Numbered from the stretch's first letter, positions 31,104 through 43,500 are shown. The stretch is 64,000 nt of DNA from Nocardia donostiensis (GCF_002081715.1 NZ_MUKP01000003.1:148518-212517), one strand, 5' to 3'. Made by a program: numbers and translations. The notes: generated by a model not told the origin, from the sequence alone.

Positions 31104-32222
31104 GTGACGACCCTGGCGGATCTGATCGAGGTGCTGGACGCGGCGTACCCGCCGAAGCTGGCCGAATCGTGGGATTCGGTGGGGTTGGTATGCGGGGATC
31201 CGGGGGAGACCGTGCAGCGGGTGTTGTTCGCGGTGGATGTCACCGCGGCAGTGGTGGACGAGGCGCTTCAGTGGGGTGCGCAGGCGTTGGTGGCTCATCA
31301 TCCGCTGCTGTTGCGCGGGGTGGACAGTGTGGCCGCGGACCGGCCGAAGGGGGCGCTGCTGCATCGGCTGATCCGGTCGGGGTGTGCGCTGTTCACCGCG
31401 CATACCAATGCCGATTCCGCTGATCCGGGAGTTTCCGATGCACTGGCCGATGCGGTGGGGTTGACCGTTACCGGGCCGTTGGATGCGAAACCGGTCGAGG
31501 CCGCGGACAAGTGGACCGTGCAGGTGCCGTGCTCGCACACCGAGGACGTGCTGGCCGCGCTCTTCGCGGCGGGTGCCGGCGGGAGCGGCGACTACCGGGA
31601 GGCCGCGTGGCGGGTGACCGGTGTCGGCCAGTTCCGGCCGGGGCAGGGCGCGAGTCCGGCGATCGGCACGATCGGTGAGCTGGAGCGGGTCGAGGAGGAC
31701 CGGATCGAGGTCGTTGCCCCGCCGCGTGCCCGCGCCGCTGTGCTCGCCGCTTTACGCGCTGCGCACCCGTACGAGGTCCCGGCCTATCACGTCACCGAAC
31801 GCGCGCCGCTGTCGAGCGGCCTGGGTCTCGGTCGCGTCGGCGAACTCCCCGAACCGCTGACGCTGCGTGAGTTCACGGCCCGCGCCGCCGCCGGGCTCCC
31901 GGCGACGGCATGGGGGGTGCGTGCTGCGGGCGACCCGGATCGGTTGATCCGCGCCGTTGCCGTCTGCGGCGGCGCAGGCGATTCGCTGCTCGACGCCGCC
32001 ACTCGCCGCGGCGTCGACGCCTACCTCACTGCCGACCTGCGCCACCACCCTGCCGACGAACACTTGCGCCGCAACGGCCCCGCCCTGATCGACGCCGCCC
32101 ACTGGGCCACCGAGTTCCCGTGGTGCGCCCAGGCCGAATCGGTGGTCCGTGCGGGGCTGCCGGACCTGACCACCCGGGTGTCGGCACTGCGCACCGACCC
32201 CTGGACTGTCGCCCACCGCTGA
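31104..32222 (+). CDS. NIF3-like dinuclear metal-centre protein (Rv2230c-like)
   Basis: 372 residues. NIF3/GTP cyclohydrolase I type 2 family: [20 protein letters not shown], metal ligands in [14 protein letters not shown] and [10 protein letters not shown], and near the C-terminus [10 protein letters not shown] and [13 protein letters not shown]-like insert lies in the middle (about 130-230). Members form toroidal hexamers; the reaction is unsettled. GTG 31104 has GGAAGG upstream. Part of the conserved cluster with the zinc-ribbon and RNase HI genes. Confidence 0.92.
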   Translation: MTTLADLIEVLDAAYPPKLAESWDSVGLVCGDPGETVQRVLFAVDVTAAVVDEALQWGAQALVAHHPLLLRGVDSVAADRPKGALLHRLIRSGCALFTAHTNADSADPGVSDALADAVGLTVTGPLDAKPVEAADKWTVQVPCSHTEDVLAALFAAGAGGSGDYREAAWRVTGVGQFRPGQGASPAIGTIGELERVEEDRIEVVAPPRARAAVLAALRAAHPYEVPAYHVTERAPLSSGLGLGRVGELPEPLTLREFTARAAAGLPATAWGVRAAGDPDRLIRAVAVCGGAGDSLLDAATRRGVDAYLTADLRHHPADEHLRRNGPALIDAAHWATEFPWCAQAESVVRAGLPDLTTRVSALRTDPWTVAHR

Positions 32223-32742
32223 GCACCGCAAGAGGAGGCCATCTCGGAACGAGAGTTCCTGGCATCGACCGGTCCTGGTGTTCGAGACGTTGATTTCGGT
32301 CGCGCGGTACTTCTCGGATGCCTCCGTCCGTCGTCCGCCCGGGTTCCCGGCGGCGGCCTGCGGGCGACGACACCAGCAACCGGAGCGTCCGAGCCTGCTT
32401 CCGACCGCCCACCGCGCGGAAGCGGCCCGGCGCATGGTCGTCCGAACTCGGCCTGCGCATCGGCCCGCCGTACCCGCATCGTTCACCGCGGCCGATGCGA
32501 CTCGGGAGATACCGATGTGGGCATGGCGGCGATAGCGGGCGAAGGTCGTGCAGCGCCGCCCAGCGGTACTCGGGCCGGTGCGGCGAAGAGATCTGGGGAT
32601 GTCCGACAGGGAACCGGGCCGGGTCTCGGCGGCTGAATCGTCCTGGTCGAGCACGTCGGCTTGCGGCCTCGGGTGTGGGGGCGGCCCGGCGCGGTACGGT
32701 TGAACTTCTATCCGTCCACAGTGTTCAGGGAGTTTGTTCGCG
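32223..32742. other. 520-base gap with no supported gene
   Basis: I see no coding region, tRNA or strong hairpin. The final part should contain the promoter and ribosome site (CAGGGAG) of the zinc-ribbon gene. Confidence 0.5.
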
Positions 32743-33480
32743 TTGAATGTCGAACCATCGATTCAGGCCAAGCTGCTGCAGCTCGCTGCCATCGACGCCG
32801 AGCTGACGCGGATCGCGCACCGGCGGACCGTGCTGCCCGAACAGCAGGAGGTCGCCAGGTTCGAGGCCGAGCGCAACACGCACAAGGATGCGGCGGTCGC
32901 GGTGGAGATCGTCATCGACGACCTCGATCGCGATATGCGCAAACTGGAGGGCGAGATCGATGCCGTCCGCAAACGCGAGGAACGCGATCGCGGCATGCTC
33001 ACCTCCGGTTCGGTGGGCGCGAAACAGCTCTCCGAAATCCAGCACGAACTGGGCAGCCTGGAGCGCCGCCGCACCGTGCTGGAAGACGAACTGCTCGAGG
33101 TGATGGAACGCCGCGAAGCCTCCGCCGCCGATCACGAGCATGCGGGCGCCCGGCTGAGCAGAACGGAGCAGGAGCTCTCCGATGCCGTGCGCCAGCGCGA
33201 CGAAGCGGTGGCCGACCTCGACGCCGCACAGCAGCGCTGCGAAACCGACCGCAAAGAGCTGCTCGGGGCGTTTCCCGACGAGCTGCTGGCGATCTACGAC
33301 CGGCAGTGTGCTGCGCACGGTGTGGGTGCGGCGCTGCTGCAGGCCCGCCGCTGCGGCGCGTGCCGGATCGAACTGGACCGCGGCGAGATCGCCCGCATTG
33401 CGAAAACCGCGCCCGAGGTGGTAGTGCGCTGCCCGGAGTGCGGCGCCGTGCTGGTGCGCACCAAGGAATCGGGGTTGTGA
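32743..33480 (+). CDS. coiled-coil C4 zinc-ribbon protein (Rv2229c-like)
   Basis: 245 residues. The N-terminal two thirds is a long antiparallel coiled coil (heptads through about 10-170, for example RKLEGEIDAVRKREERDRGM). The C-terminus is a C4 zinc ribbon: CGACRIELD then RCPECGAVLV. Family members resemble FlgN/YgxB-like nucleic-acid-binding proteins, function unknown. TTG 32743 matches the mycobacterial N-terminus; TTG 32734 is also possible. The stop overlaps the next start as GTGA. Confidence 0.88.
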   Translation: MNVEPSIQAKLLQLAAIDAELTRIAHRRTVLPEQQEVARFEAERNTHKDAAVAVEIVIDDLDRDMRKLEGEIDAVRKREERDRGMLTSGSVGAKQLSEIQHELGSLERRRTVLEDELLEVMERREASAADHEHAGARLSRTEQELSDAVRQRDEAVADLDAAQQRCETDRKELLGAFPDELLAIYDRQCAAHGVGAALLQARRCGACRIELDRGEIARIAKTAPEVVVRCPECGAVLVRTKESGL

Positions 33481-34697
33481 GCGTCGATGAGGTGATTGTC
33501 GAAGCCGACGGCGGCTCCCGCGGGAACCCGGGGCCCGCCGGGTACGGTGCGGTTGTTTTCGACGCCGCCCATACCGCGGTACTCGCCGAACGTAAGGAGT
33601 CGCTCGGCATCACCACCAACAATGTGGCCGAATACCGGGGCTTGATCGCAGGTTTGGAGGCCGCCGCCGCGCTGGGTGCCCGCGTTGCCGCGGTGCGGAT
33701 GGATTCGAAACTGGTCGTCGAGCAGATGTCGGGCCGCTGGAAGGTCAAGCATGCGGCGCTGATCCCGCTGGCCGATCGCGCCCGCCGCCTCGTCGCAGGC
33801 TTCGACAGCGTCAGCTTCGCCTGGATCCCGCGCGCCGAGAACGCCTACGCCGACCGGTTGGCCAACGAGGCCATGGACGACGCGAAACTGGTGGACGAGG
33901 TACGTGCCGCTCGCGACGCAGGTCATCCGCTGCCCGGTGAGCGGGGAACCGGAAAAGCAGTGCGAGAACGGGGCGAGCCCACCGGCGAGGGGGACACCGA
34001 TGGGGCAGATCCGATCGCCGACTCACGCAGCGCGACCGCCCGGCTCGGCACCGAGGCGTCTGCTCCCGGCTGGACCGGCGCGGTGGGCCGTCCCACCCGC
34101 CTGCTGCTGTTGCGGCACGGCCAGACCGAACTGTCGGTGCACCGCCGCTACTCCGGGCGCGGTAACCCGCCGCTGACCGCGCTCGGCCGCGACCAGGCGG
34201 CGCGGGCCGCGAAGATGCTTGCCGCCAAAGGCGATATCGCGGCGGTGGTGACGTCACCGCTGGGGCGAGCTCGCGAGACCGCGGAGGCGGCGGGTGCGGC
34301 GCTGGGGGTTCCGGTGCGGGTGGTCGAGGGTGTGATCGAAACCGATTTCGGCGAATGGGAGGGGCTTACCTTCGCCGAGGCCGCCGAACGTGATCCGGAC
34401 CTGCATAAGCGCTGGCTCGGTGATCCGTCGTTACGCGCGCCCGGCGGGGAGAGTTTCGACGAGGTCAGGGAGCGGGTCGAGGCGGCGCGCCGGGATCTGG
34501 TCGCGCTGTACCCGGGAGCCAATATCGTTGTTGTGAGTCACGTCACGCCGATCAAAACGTTGCTGCAACTCGCGCTCGGCGTCGGTCCGTCGTTGCTGTA
34601 CCGGCTGCATCTGGATCTGGCATCCCTGTCGATCGCCGAGTTCTACGATGATGGCGGCTCGTCGGTGCGGCTGGTCAACGATACGAGTTATCTGTGA
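33477..34697 (+). CDS. bifunctional RNase HI/CobC-like phosphatase (Rv2228c-like)
   Basis: 406 residues. Residues 1-140 are RNase HI: EADGGSRGNPGPAGYGAVVF (first catalytic Asp), TNNVAEYRGLIAGLEAA (Glu), VRMDSKLVVEQM (Asp) and NAYADRLANEAMD (Asp). A linker follows. The C-terminal 210 residues are a histidine phosphatase: LLLRHGQTELS (catalytic His), SPLGRARETAEAA, ETDFGEWEGLTF and VVSHVTPIKTLLQLAL. In M. tuberculosis the homologue degrades RNA of RNA-DNA hybrids and has acid phosphatase activity, and the phosphatase may serve in B12 synthesis (alpha-ribazole phosphatase). The GTG start overlaps the previous stop. Confidence 0.95.
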   Translation: MSVDEVIVEADGGSRGNPGPAGYGAVVFDAAHTAVLAERKESLGITTNNVAEYRGLIAGLEAAAALGARVAAVRMDSKLVVEQMSGRWKVKHAALIPLADRARRLVAGFDSVSFAWIPRAENAYADRLANEAMDDAKLVDEVRAARDAGHPLPGERGTGKAVRERGEPTGEGDTDGADPIADSRSATARLGTEASAPGWTGAVGRPTRLLLLRHGQTELSVHRRYSGRGNPPLTALGRDQAARAAKMLAAKGDIAAVVTSPLGRARETAEAAGAALGVPVRVVEGVIETDFGEWEGLTFAEAAERDPDLHKRWLGDPSLRAPGGESFDEVRERVEAARRDLVALYPGANIVVVSHVTPIKTLLQLALGVGPSLLYRLHLDLASLSIAEFYDDGGSSVRLVNDTSYL

Positions 34698-34940
34698 TAT
34701 CGGGCGCTGGGCGATAACTGCGGCCGTCCCGTTCGGTGCGCGAAAGCTGGAGACTGCTGTCACCCCCTTCCAACATATTCATGTTTCACATTGCCGTGAA
34801 GTGGTGAAAGTTGTTCTGGTTCGTTGAATTTAGAGGATGACGGTAGGCTCCAGGGCGGTCAGGTGCAGGCGTGTCGCCCGCCTGCTGACCGGGATGGGGT
34901 CATGGTCCCGGGTCGAACGTTCGATGAGAGTGCAGGTTCG

Positions 34941-37418
34941 ATGAGCAGTCCGATCAAAGTAGTTGTACTAGGGGCGGGGATCGGCGGGCTCACCACCGCC
35001 GCGGCGTTACGCCGCGCTGGGTTCGGTGTGGAACTCTACGAAGCCGCGCCCGAGCTGCGGGCACAGGGCTTCGGTCTTTCGGTGCAGGCCAACGGGATCA
35101 ACGCCTTGCGCACGCTCGGTCTAGGGATCGACGAGGAATTACTGGAACGCGGCGGCCGGGTGGAAACCTTCCAGTTCCGCCGTCCCGACGGCACCCTCAT
35201 CCGGGAACTACCGGTCCACGAACTCGACGCTCGGCTCGGTGCGCCCGCGGTGGCATTGCATCGGGCCGATCTGCACGATGTGCTGCTGCATGCGATCGAC
35301 GACACCCAGACCTTCGTCGGCGCGCAGGCCACCGGCTTCACCGATGACGGCGACCGGGTGCGGGTACGGTTCGCCGACGGACGCGAAGCCGAGGGCGATC
35401 TGCTGGTCGGCGCCGACGGCATCCATTCGGTGGTGCGTGCCCAGTTGCACGGACGCAGCGAACCGCGTCCCGGCAATTTCGTGTGCTGGCTGGCCTGCGT
35501 CCCGTTCCAGCATCCGCATGTGCCGCGCGGTGCGTCGACCCATTACTGGGGCACCGGAATGCGATTCGGCATCCACGATATCGGCCACGGTCGCGTGTAC
35601 TGGTGGGGCACGATGACGCTGCCCGCCGAACAGGCCGCCGCATGGGACGGCAGCAAAGCAGATCTGCTGCGCCTCTACGCGGGCTGGGCTCCGGAGGTCC
35701 GCGCCTGCATCGAACAAACCGACTGGGACGACGTGCTGGCAGTGCCTGCGCAGGACCGGCCGCCGCTGGCCGAACTCGGGCGCGGCCGGGTCACCCTGCT
35801 CGGCGACGCCGCCCACCCGATGCTGCCCAGCCTCGGCCAGGGCGCGAACTCGGCCATCGAGGACGCGGTGGTGCTCGCGCACACCCTGACGAACTCGCTG
35901 GACCCGGTGGCCGGTCTGCGCCGCTACGAACAGCTGCGCGCCGACCGCAACGCCATGTTCGTCAACGGTTCGCTCAACCTGGGCAAGGTGGAGCAGACGG
36001 TGAACGACAAGCTGGTAGCGGTGCGCGAGGCCTATTTCCGGCGCGCCCCCGAGTCGTTCTTCCTGCAGAACCTGGCCAAGCCCATGGGTTTCCCACCATT
36101 GCACGGCCCGACGGCGGAGCTTCCGCGTGCACTGTCACCGATGGAACGCTGGCATTGGATCGCCGACCAGCTCGCCCCGCTGCACATTCTGTCCCGGGTG
36201 CGGGTGCACGGCCCAATCACTGTCGAACAGTTGCGTACCGGCCTGGACGAGGTGCAGCGGCGGCACCCGCTGCTGCGCGTCGCCGTGGCGGCGAACGCCG
36301 ACGGCACAGCACCGGAGTTCGTTCCGGTGCAACGCCAGATCCCGCTGCGGGTGGTGGCAGCCGCCGATCCCGATGCCTGGCTCGATGAGGTCGACGAGGT
36401 CGAGCTGCGGGAGCCGTTCGACTGGCGGGCGGGCCCCCTGGCCAGGGCGGTGCTGATCAGCGACCCGTCGGGCCAGGTCAACGACCTGATCGTCACGCTG
36501 CATTACGCGATCGCCGACGGCGAATCGGCAATGACCGTGGCCGCACAGGTGCTCGAAGCCGCCGCGGGCGAAGCCGCGCCGCTGCCGCCGAGCCCGGTAC
36601 GTCCCGGCCCCGAACAGCTGTTCCCAGCGAAATTCCGTGGGGCAAGCGGCACCGGCAGGCTGGTCGGTTCGCTGCTGCGCGACCAGAAAACGCAGCTGCG
36701 GCACCGTCCCCGGCGTCTGGAACCCACCAGGATCGCGCCGCCGTCGCAGCGCCGCAGCCGCGTGGTGCACCGCACCCTGACCGGGGATCAGCTCGATGCG
36801 CTGCTGACCGGATGCCGGGCTCGCGGGGTCGAGCTGCAATCCGCTCTGTCGGCTGCCCTGCTCGTCGGCGCGGCGCGTGAGGCCGGAACCACCGGCGCCT
36901 CCTGGTTCACCGTCGGCAGTTCGGTGAACTTCCGCTCCCACCTGGGCGGGGTGATCTCCGACGCGGAAGTCGGCACCTACCAGGGCATGATCGCCACACC
37001 CGCGCAGTACGCACCGTGGGCATCGCTGTGGCAGCTCGCCGCCGAGATCGACCGCGAATACGCCGACCGCATGCGCCGCCGCGACCATCTGTCGGCGTTG
37101 AACCTGCTGCAGGCGGCCGCGCCGAAATCGGTGGGAACCAGCGCGTCCACAGTGCAGGTGATGGACACCCGCGGCCCAGGCCACCTGTGCATGACCTACC
37201 TCGGGCAGTACGGCTTCCCGGACAAGGTGGGTGCCTGGCGGCTGTCGGAGGCGCAGTTCGTTTCCGGTATGTCGGTCAGCGGTTTCATCATGGCGACCGC
37301 CAACGCCAGCCACGACCAATTGTCGTTCAACGTGGGTTATGTGGAGCCTGCGGTCTCGCGCGAACGCGCGCAGCGGCTGGCCGACGAGAGCATCCAGGCG
37401 CTGCTGTCGGCCTGCTGA
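34941..37418 (+). CDS. flavin monooxygenase fused to a condensation/acyltransferase-like domain
   Basis: 825 residues. Residues 1-385 are a class A FAD monooxygenase: VVVLGAGIGGLTTAAALRRA, DG motif VGADGIHSVVRAQL, and GDAAHPMLPSLGQGANSAIE. From about 394 a condensation/PapA5-type domain follows: LSPMERWHWIADQLAPLHIL, ELREPFDWRAGPLARAVLIS, VGSSVNFRSHLGG and CMTYLGQYGFPD. Its HHxxxDG motif reads LHYAIADG (about 520): the second, catalytic His is Tyr. The oxygenase half could hydroxylate an aromatic or carrier-bound substrate, while the second half may only bind carrier protein or substrate. The NRPS gene follows 171 bases later on the same strand. ATG 34941 is chosen for the FAD consensus; ATG 34902 adds 13 residues. 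I know no described enzyme of this exact build. Confidence 0.88.
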   Translation: MSSPIKVVVLGAGIGGLTTAAALRRAGFGVELYEAAPELRAQGFGLSVQANGINALRTLGLGIDEELLERGGRVETFQFRRPDGTLIRELPVHELDARLGAPAVALHRADLHDVLLHAIDDTQTFVGAQATGFTDDGDRVRVRFADGREAEGDLLVGADGIHSVVRAQLHGRSEPRPGNFVCWLACVPFQHPHVPRGASTHYWGTGMRFGIHDIGHGRVYWWGTMTLPAEQAAAWDGSKADLLRLYAGWAPEVRACIEQTDWDDVLAVPAQDRPPLAELGRGRVTLLGDAAHPMLPSLGQGANSAIEDAVVLAHTLTNSLDPVAGLRRYEQLRADRNAMFVNGSLNLGKVEQTVNDKLVAVREAYFRRAPESFFLQNLAKPMGFPPLHGPTAELPRALSPMERWHWIADQLAPLHILSRVRVHGPITVEQLRTGLDEVQRRHPLLRVAVAANADGTAPEFVPVQRQIPLRVVAAADPDAWLDEVDEVELREPFDWRAGPLARAVLISDPSGQVNDLIVTLHYAIADGESAMTVAAQVLEAAAGEAAPLPPSPVRPGPEQLFPAKFRGASGTGRLVGSLLRDQKTQLRHRPRRLEPTRIAPPSQRRSRVVHRTLTGDQLDALLTGCRARGVELQSALSAALLVGAAREAGTTGASWFTVGSSVNFRSHLGGVISDAEVGTYQGMIATPAQYAPWASLWQLAAEIDREYADRMRRRDHLSALNLLQAAAPKSVGTSASTVQVMDTRGPGHLCMTYLGQYGFPDKVGAWRLSEAQFVSGMSVSGFIMATANASHDQLSFNVGYVEPAVSRERAQRLADESIQALLSAC

Positions 37419-37589
37419 ACAGGCACGCAGTTCACCCCGTGGACAAACCCGGACGGTGCATCGCTGCCCGGCGTCATCCGGGAAATAGTCGAGGTACGGA
37501 TCTCTGCTCGGACGTGGCCGCGCGCACGCTGCTGCGGTGCCCGGTACCACACAGAGCATGGGTCCGTAACTGCCGTATGAGGAGTTACC

Positions 37590-40500
37590 GTGACATCCGA
37601 GACGAGACGCACGGAAGTGGCGGAGACGGACCCGGCGCCCTGGCCGGTCACCGCGTATCAGCGCGATATCCTTTCCGCCAGTTTCCGTTACGCACCCGAG
37701 CCGATCGCGCAGCTGGCCGTCAAAGGTGATGTCGACCGGCCACTGGACCTGCCCCGGTTACGTGCGGCGCTGCGCCGCGCGGTGCAGCGCAACGACGCGC
37801 TGCGGCTGCGTTTCGAGTTGGTCGACGGCGAATTCCGGCAGTGGGTCTGCGACACCGAACCGGAACTCGAGCATGTCGATTTCACCGGCGACACCGACCC
37901 GGCGGCGGCATGCGCACGCTGGCTGCGCGCCGCGGCCGCGCAGCCGATCCCCGGTCCGGGCACTCTCGCGGTCACCGCCTTGGTGGACGATCCGAACGGC
38001 TTCCACATCTTCATCCGCGTGCTGCACGCCGTCGCCGACGGCTGGGCGCTGAACCTGCTGTTGGCGCATCTGATCCTGGATTTCCTGAGCGACGACACCA
38101 GCGCGTTCGAGCAGCCGATGCCCTCCTACCGGGAACTGCTCGCCGAGGAACAGCGCTACCGGTTCTCCGCCGAATGGAACGACGACCGCGAAGCGCTGCT
38201 GGCACATGTCGGCGGCAGTGTGCCCGCGCTGTTTTCCCGTAACTCCGCGCCGACGGCGGCACGCGGGCATCGGCGGCTGCGACTGGGCAAGAACTATCTG
38301 GACCGGATCCGCGCCACCGGCGCCACCCCGTTCGCCTACACCGCCGCTGCGCTCGGCTCCTACCTGTGCGCCGTGCACCGCAGCGACGAGGTGATGCTCG
38401 GGGTGCCGATGCTCAACCGGCAGACACCGGTGGCCCTGGCCGCGGGCGGTCATGTGACGAATATGCTGCCGCTGCGGGTGCGTTCCGGAACCGGGTCGAC
38501 GCTGTCGGAATCGGCCGCCGATGTGGGCGCGCAGATCCGTGAGTTGAAGAAACGGCAGCGCTTCGCCTACGGCGACCTGGTGCGAGCCATGGCCGTCGAC
38601 CCCACGGCGCCACCGCTGTTCGACGTGTCGTACTCGTACATGAAGTTGCCATCCTCGGATCATCTGGATCAGATCATGGAGCAGCTGGAGCTGCCGAACG
38701 CGGGTTCGTGCCTGCAGGTGCTCAATATCGTGGCGATCGAACACGAACGTGACGGCTCGCTCAGCCTGCAACTCATCTACGACCTCGACGTTTTCGACCA
38801 CACCTACCCGATCGGGGAGGCGGTGCGCAGTATCGCCACCATGATCGAGGCGGCGCTGGCCGACCCGGAGCTCCCGGTGGCGCAGCTGCCGCTGCTGTCG
38901 CCGCGGGCGGCCGAACGTATCGCCGGGTTCGAGTCCGGGCCGCCGGTCGATTTCCCGTACACGACTGTGGACCGGCTGTTCCAGGAACAGGTCACCGCTC
39001 ATCCCCGCCGGACCGCGATCGTGGCCGCCGCGGGCACCGGTGACAGATCGCTGACCTACGCGGAGTTGGCGCGGCACTCGGACGGCCTCGCCGACCGGCT
39101 GCTCGCACTCGGGGCAGCGGACAACGAATGCGTGCCCGTTGTACTGCCGCGCGGCACCGGCATGCTGGTCGCGCTGTACGGCATCGTGCGGGCGGGCTGC
39201 GCCTACGTGCCGCTGGATCCGGAGTTCCCGGCCGCCCGGATCGATACGGTGCTCGCGGACTGCGCAGCCCGTTTCGTGGTGGCCGACACCCGGCATCAGG
39301 CGCTGTTCGACCGGCGCGGCATCACCCGGATCGATCCCGCCGATATCGCCTCGGGTTCGGTGCACAACCGTTCCCATCCGGCGAATCTGGCGTACCTGAT
39401 CTACACTTCCGGCTCCACCGGAAAACCGAAGGGCGTGATGATCGAGCACCGCTCGGTGGTCAACCGCCTGACCTGGATGCAGCGGCGTTACCCGCTGGCC
39501 GCCGATGATGTGATCCTGCAGAAAACCCCCGTGACGTTCGATGTGTCGGTGTGGGAGTTGTTCTGGTGGGCGATCACCGGAGCCCGGGTGGCGTTGCTGG
39601 AGCCGGGCGGGGAACGCGACCCGCGGCGCATCATCGCCGCCATCGCCGCCGCCGAGGTGACGGTGCTACATTTCGTGCCGTCGATGCTGGCGGCGTTCGT
39701 CACCGAACTCGAAGCCAACCGGGCACAACTGGGCCGTATCGCCACACTGCGCCGCGTGTTCTGCAGCGGGGAAGCGCTATCGCCCGCGCTGGTACGCCGC
39801 TTCCACGCCCTGTACGCCGCGGCGAAACTTCCCGCGCCCCAGCTGGTCAACCTGTACGGCCCCACCGAAGCCACCGTCGACGTCTCGTATTTCGACTGCC
39901 CGGACGAACCGCTGGATACCGTGCCGATCGGGCGGCCCATCGACAACATCGACCTACTGGTGCTCGACCACACCGGGCGCAGGCTGCCCGTCGGGGTGCC
40001 GGGCGAGCTGAACATCGCCGGTGCCGGTGTCGCCCGCGGATACCGCGGACGACCGGAACTGACTTCGGCTGCGTTCGTGCACGATCTGCGGGTGCCGGGC
40101 CGCAGACGCTACCGCACCGGCGACCTGGTCCGTTGGCTGCCGGACGGAAATCTGGAATACCTGGGCCGCTTCGACGACCAGGTGAAGATACGCGGTAACC
40201 GGGTCACCCTCGGCGAAGTGCAGAACGCGCTGCTGGATTGCGCGGGCGTGCGCGACGCCGCCGTCGTCGACGAGGAGTCCACCGCGCAAGGGGTGCACCT
40301 GGTCGGTTACTTCGTCGCCGCCCCCGACGCCGAACCGACCCCCGGCGGGCTCGCCGCCGAGCTCGGCAACCGGTTGCCCACATATATGGTCCCGTCCCGG
40401 CTGGTGCGGGTCGAGCGGATCCCGGTGACCCGCAACGGCAAACTCGACCGCAACGCCCTCGCCCAGTACGCCACCGAACCCGGGGCAGGGTCCGGCTCGC

Positions 40501-43500
40501 GCGACCACACACCCGGCACGGAGGTGGAGGCCGCGCTGACCCGCATCTGGGCAGCCACCCTCGGTGTCGAAACCATCGGCGTGCACGACGATTTCTTCAC
40601 CCACGGCGGCGATTCGATTCTGGTGCTCGCACTGCGCACCGCCGCCGAACGCGAGGGACTGTTCTTCGACGTCGACAGCTTCTACCAGCGGCCGACCATC
40701 GCCGAACTCGCGCATGTGGTGGCACGGGAATCGGCACCGACTCCAGCGCAGATCACCACACCACTGGACACGGTGCCGCTGGTCGACCGCGCCGCCCTGC
40801 ACCACGCCGAAGACGCCTTCCCGGCGACCGCATTACAACTGGGCATGCTGTTCCACAGCATCGAACGCGCCGATTCGGCCAGCTACAAAGATGTTTTCCG
40901 CTACCGGCTGCAACTGCCCTGGTCCGAAGACCGGTTCCGCGCCGCCTACGACCGGCTGCTGCGCCGCCAGCCCGCGCTGCGTTCGTCGTTCGAGCTGACC
41001 AAATACTCGATTCCGCTGCAGATCGTGCACAGCCGGGTCGACGGCTCGGTGGAGGTCGTCGATCTGACATCGGTGACCAACGCCGAAGCCGAATACCGCA
41101 TCGAAAACTACATTCAGCAGCAGCGAACGGCCCGTTATCAGTTCGATCGGCCGCCACTGCATGCGCTGCGGGCGTTCCTGCGCACCCCCGAACCGGGCAG
41201 CGGCGAACCCGCCGTCGATCTGGTGCTCAGCTTCCACCACGCCATCCTCGACGGTTGGAGCGTGGCCACCGCGGTGCTGGAACTCTTGCGGGACTACCTG
41301 CACGATCTTGGCATCGGAGACAGCGGCGTCCCGCCCGGCACCCCCGAGACGACACTGCTGGCCGAGTACGCGCACGCCGAACAGCAGACCGCACGCAGCA
41401 GTAAGGCGCGCGAGTTCTGGCGCGCCGAACTCGCCGGCGCCGAACCGACCGCGCTGACCGCGTTGGCCGCACACCACCCGGAAACCGTCACCGTGCCCCG
41501 GGCGCGGGCGCTGGTATCGCGGCAGCTCGCCGCCCGGATACGCGCCTACGCCGAACGCCATCAGGTCCCGCAGAAGTCGATCTATCTGACCGCGCATCTG
41601 CTGTCGCTGCGGCTGTTGACGGGGCGCGACGACGTCACCACCGGGGTGATCAGCCACGGCCGCCCCGACCGGGCGGGCGCGGAAACCCTCGCAGGCCTGT
41701 TCCTGAACACGCTGCCGATGCGGCTGGACGCCACCCCGATCACCTGGGGTGACGCGCTGGCCCAGGTGATCCGCCGCGATCGCGCCGCCCACCCGCACCG
41801 GCGCTACCCGCTGCGGTCGATCATCGCCGACCACGGTGGGCCGGTATTCGAGACGGCGTTCAACTTCGTCAACTATCACCAGTTCCAGACAGTGCTCGAT
41901 GTGCAGCGGGTGCGGCTGCTCGATATCGATATCCGCGAGGAAACCAACTTCCAGCTGCTGGTCACCGTCGCGACCGACCCCCGCGACGGCCGCATCTGGG
42001 TGCGGGTCGACGGCGACAGCACCGTCAGTGCGCAACAGTGCGACACCGTCGCGCTCACGATATTGCGTGTCCTCAACGCGCTGGTCACCGAGCGCGACAC
42101 CGCCTTGGACCTCGGCAACCAGCGCGTACACGCCCGCGACGTGGGCAGCCTCGTCGCCGATATCGCGGCGCTGCGCCCGCACGATATCGCTCTCGCAGGC
42201 GACGAGGGTGCCTGGACCTACGACGAACTGCACACCTTCGCCGACACCATCGCCGCCCGCCTGGCCGCACACGGCGTCGTGGCCGGTGCCCGCGTCGGCG
42301 TGTTGATGCGGCGGCGACCGGAACTGGTCGCGCTGGTCCTCGCGATCGCCGGTCTCGGCGCGGCCAGCGTACCGCTGGACATCAGCTATCCGCGGGCCCG
42401 ACTGAACCTGATGATCGACCGCGCCCGCCCGCAGCGCGTGGTCGCCGACGCCGATTACGCCGATATCGTCGACAACCCCGCCCTGCTGCTCGACGCCGCC
42501 GAACTCACCGCACCCGGCCCAATGGAACTGAACCAGGTAGCTGTGCCGCCGGTGTATCCGGACACCACCGCGTACGTGCTGTTCACCTCCGGCTCCACCG
42601 GTGAGCCGAAGGGCGTCGCCATGCCGCACCGCGGCCTGACCGCCCTGGTCGACTGGCAGAACCGCGCTGTCTCCGGCGTCGGCCTGGCCAGCACACTGCA
42701 ACTGGCGCCGTTGAGTTTCGACGTGTCGTTCCAGGAAATCTTCACCACGCTGGCCTCCGGCGCGACGCTGCGGGTGAGCGGCCGTGATCTGCGTGCCGAC
42801 GTGGAGGACCTGCTGTACACCGTCGCCGACGAGAACATCGAACGCATCTACCTGCCGTATGTGGCGTTGCAGGCGTTCGCCGAGGCCGCGGTGGTGCGGC
42901 AGGTGTTCCCGACCGAGCTGAAGGTGCTGGCGTCCTCCGGTGAGCAACTGCGCATCACCGACGAGATCCGCGCCCTGCGCGAGGCGGTGCCGGGGCTGCT
43001 GCTGGAAAACCAGTACGGTCCGACGGAAACCCATGTCGCGACCAGGTATTCGCTGACCGGCCCTGCGTCGGAGTATCCGCAGCTGCCGCCGATCGGCCGC
43101 GCCGTCGACGGTGCTGTGGTCGATGTGCTCGATACCGCGCTGCGCCCGCTGCCCGCCGGTGCGCCCGGCGAAATCTATATCAGCGGACGCACGCTGGCCA
43201 GCGGTTACCTGGCCAGCCCCGGCCTGACTGCGCAGCGTTTCGTCGCCGCTCCCGGTGGCGCGGTCCGCTACCGCACCGGCGATCTGGGGGTCCGGCTCGC
43301 TTCCGGCGCTATCGTCTGCCTGGGCCGCGGCGACAGCCAGGTCAAGATCCGTGGTTTCCGGGTGGAACCGGCCGAAGTCGAATTGAGCATCCTCGGATCG
43401 GCCGAATACTTCCCCGGCATCCTCGATGTCGCCGTGGTGGCGCACAGTTTCGGCGGTATCGATGGCGCGCTGCTGGCATTCCTGGTCGGCGACGAGGCCA

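Noticed and set aside
32661..33476. In-frame extension that would fuse extra sequence to the N-terminus of the RNase HI/phosphatase
   Set aside because: It runs through the zinc-ribbon gene in another frame and is Arg-rich. The GTG at 33477 with its GTGA overlap gives the normal RNase H start.
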